The position numbers and the translations under genes were made by a program. The notes beneath the pieces are model-generated. The model had not been told where the DNA came from and searched no databases. It was given only the letters and a program-made list of their open reading frames with translations. This document shows, in pieces, positions 63,691-64,000 of a stretch of 64,000 bases of DNA; position 1 is the stretch's first letter, and every line of letters begins with the position of its first letter. This DNA is from Altererythrobacter sp. Root672 (GTDB taxonomy: Bacteria > Pseudomonadota > Alphaproteobacteria > Sphingomonadales > Sphingomonadaceae): contig NZ_LMHH01000001.1 in NCBI RefSeq assembly GCF_001427865.1, positions 2,046,001 to 2,110,000 of the forward strand. The letters are read 5' to 3'.

Positions 63691-63719
63691 GCCCCGCGGT
63701 TTCGGCCGCGGGGCCTTTT
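63691..63719 (+). terminator. Rho-independent terminator of the Tad operon
   Basis: Perfect stem CCCCGCGG/CCGCGGGG with a short loop followed by CCTTTTC, 27 bp past the tadC stop. Also lies 2 bp from the stop of the convergent MarR gene and may serve it too. Confidence 0.9.
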
Positions 63720-63721
63720 CG

Positions 63722-64000
63722 TTACTGGACGCCGAAGTTGCCGTTATCGATGTCGTCCGCGTCGAGATCTACGACTTCACCGCGCACACGCTCGAGCAGG
63801 CTGCGAAACTGGTCGACTTCCTCGGCCGCGAAATTGGCGAACAGGCGCCGTTCCATTTCCAATGCCAACGGCATTATCTCGTCGCGCATCCTGACCCCAG
63901 TTGCCGTGAGCTCAAGCAGATGCGACCGCCCGTCCTGGGCGTTCGGACGCCGCTCGGCCAGTTCCCGCTCTTCCAGGACCTTGCACGCCCGGTTGACCGC
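63722..64000 (-). CDS. MarR-family transcriptional regulator (C-terminal part)
   Basis: 92 residues plus stop; the start is beyond the window. It has the wing of the winged helix (VNRACKVLEERELAERRPNAQDGR) and the C-terminal dimerisation helix (GVRMRDEIMPLALEMERRLFANF), as in MarR proteins. Ligand and targets unknown. Convergent with the Tad operon. Confidence 0.88.
   Translation of the reverse strand, partial: AVNRACKVLEERELAERRPNAQDGRSHLLELTATGVRMRDEIMPLALEMERRLFANFAAEEVDQFRSLLERVRGEVVDLDADDIDNGNFGVQ

Overview
The window is a GC-rich (roughly 65 %) chromosomal segment of an alphaproteobacterium, almost certainly order Sphingomonadales (Sphingomonadaceae/Erythrobacteraceae-like). The inference rests on gene content and order: argS-SPOR-nagZ-scpA-scpB-tatABC, ispH-thrB-rnhA, glnB-glnA, bpt-tamA-tamB, a TonB-dependent receptor, a type-2 argC, and the palindromic repeats typical of that group. 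No rRNA, tRNA, CRISPR array, prophage or complete insertion sequence was seen.

Layout. 1-7 kb: the end of an S9 peptidase, a His-rich secreted protein followed by a TonB-dependent receptor, a large secreted hypothetical protein, an orphan NarL-type response regulator and an L,D-transpeptidase. 7-15.5 kb: mostly housekeeping genes (phhB, ccmA-ccmB, a cold-shock protein, yaiI with a 43-residue basic companion, map) mixed with secreted proteins of unknown role, two of them DUF3298-like. 15.5-20.4 kb: pepA, an SH3 protein fused by overlap to argC, then glnB (with a good sigma-54 promoter) and glnA with a clear terminator. 20.5-32 kb: bpt-tamA-tamB on the minus strand, threonine ammonia-lyase, a beta-hydroxyacid dehydrogenase and a secreted amidohydrolase. 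32-41.5 kb: a long minus-strand run argS, SPOR, a cNMP-domain/thioredoxin-reductase-like flavoprotein, an NADPH-FMN reductase, nagZ, scpA, scpB, tatA, tatB, tatC. 41.5-44.7 kb: a lipoprotein, then ispH, thrB and rnhA.

44.7-54.2 kb is the accessory part. It holds small lipoproteins of lower GC, a BlaI/BlaR1-regulated operon with two penicillin-recognising-type serine hydrolases, an XRE regulator paired with a membrane protein, and a secreted acetyltransferase-like protein. Scattered between these genes are seven copies of an intergenic repeat. Full copies are about 95 bp. Three are 24 bp and match exactly what a deletion between two internal ATGGGT repeats would leave. I regard this family as the most interesting signal in the window.

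54-64 kb: a FAD oxidoreductase and a lysophospholipase-like hydrolase, then a Flp/Tad pilus cluster cpaA, cpaB, cpaC, cpaD, cpaE, tadB, tadC ending in a strong terminator. The cluster lacks the cpaF ATPase gene at its usual place between cpaE and tadB and carries no pilin gene. The last feature is the C-terminal part of a MarR regulator running off the end.

All functions are assigned by reading motifs and overall resemblance by eye. No database search was run, and start codons are argued from signal peptides, ribosome binding sites and overlaps.
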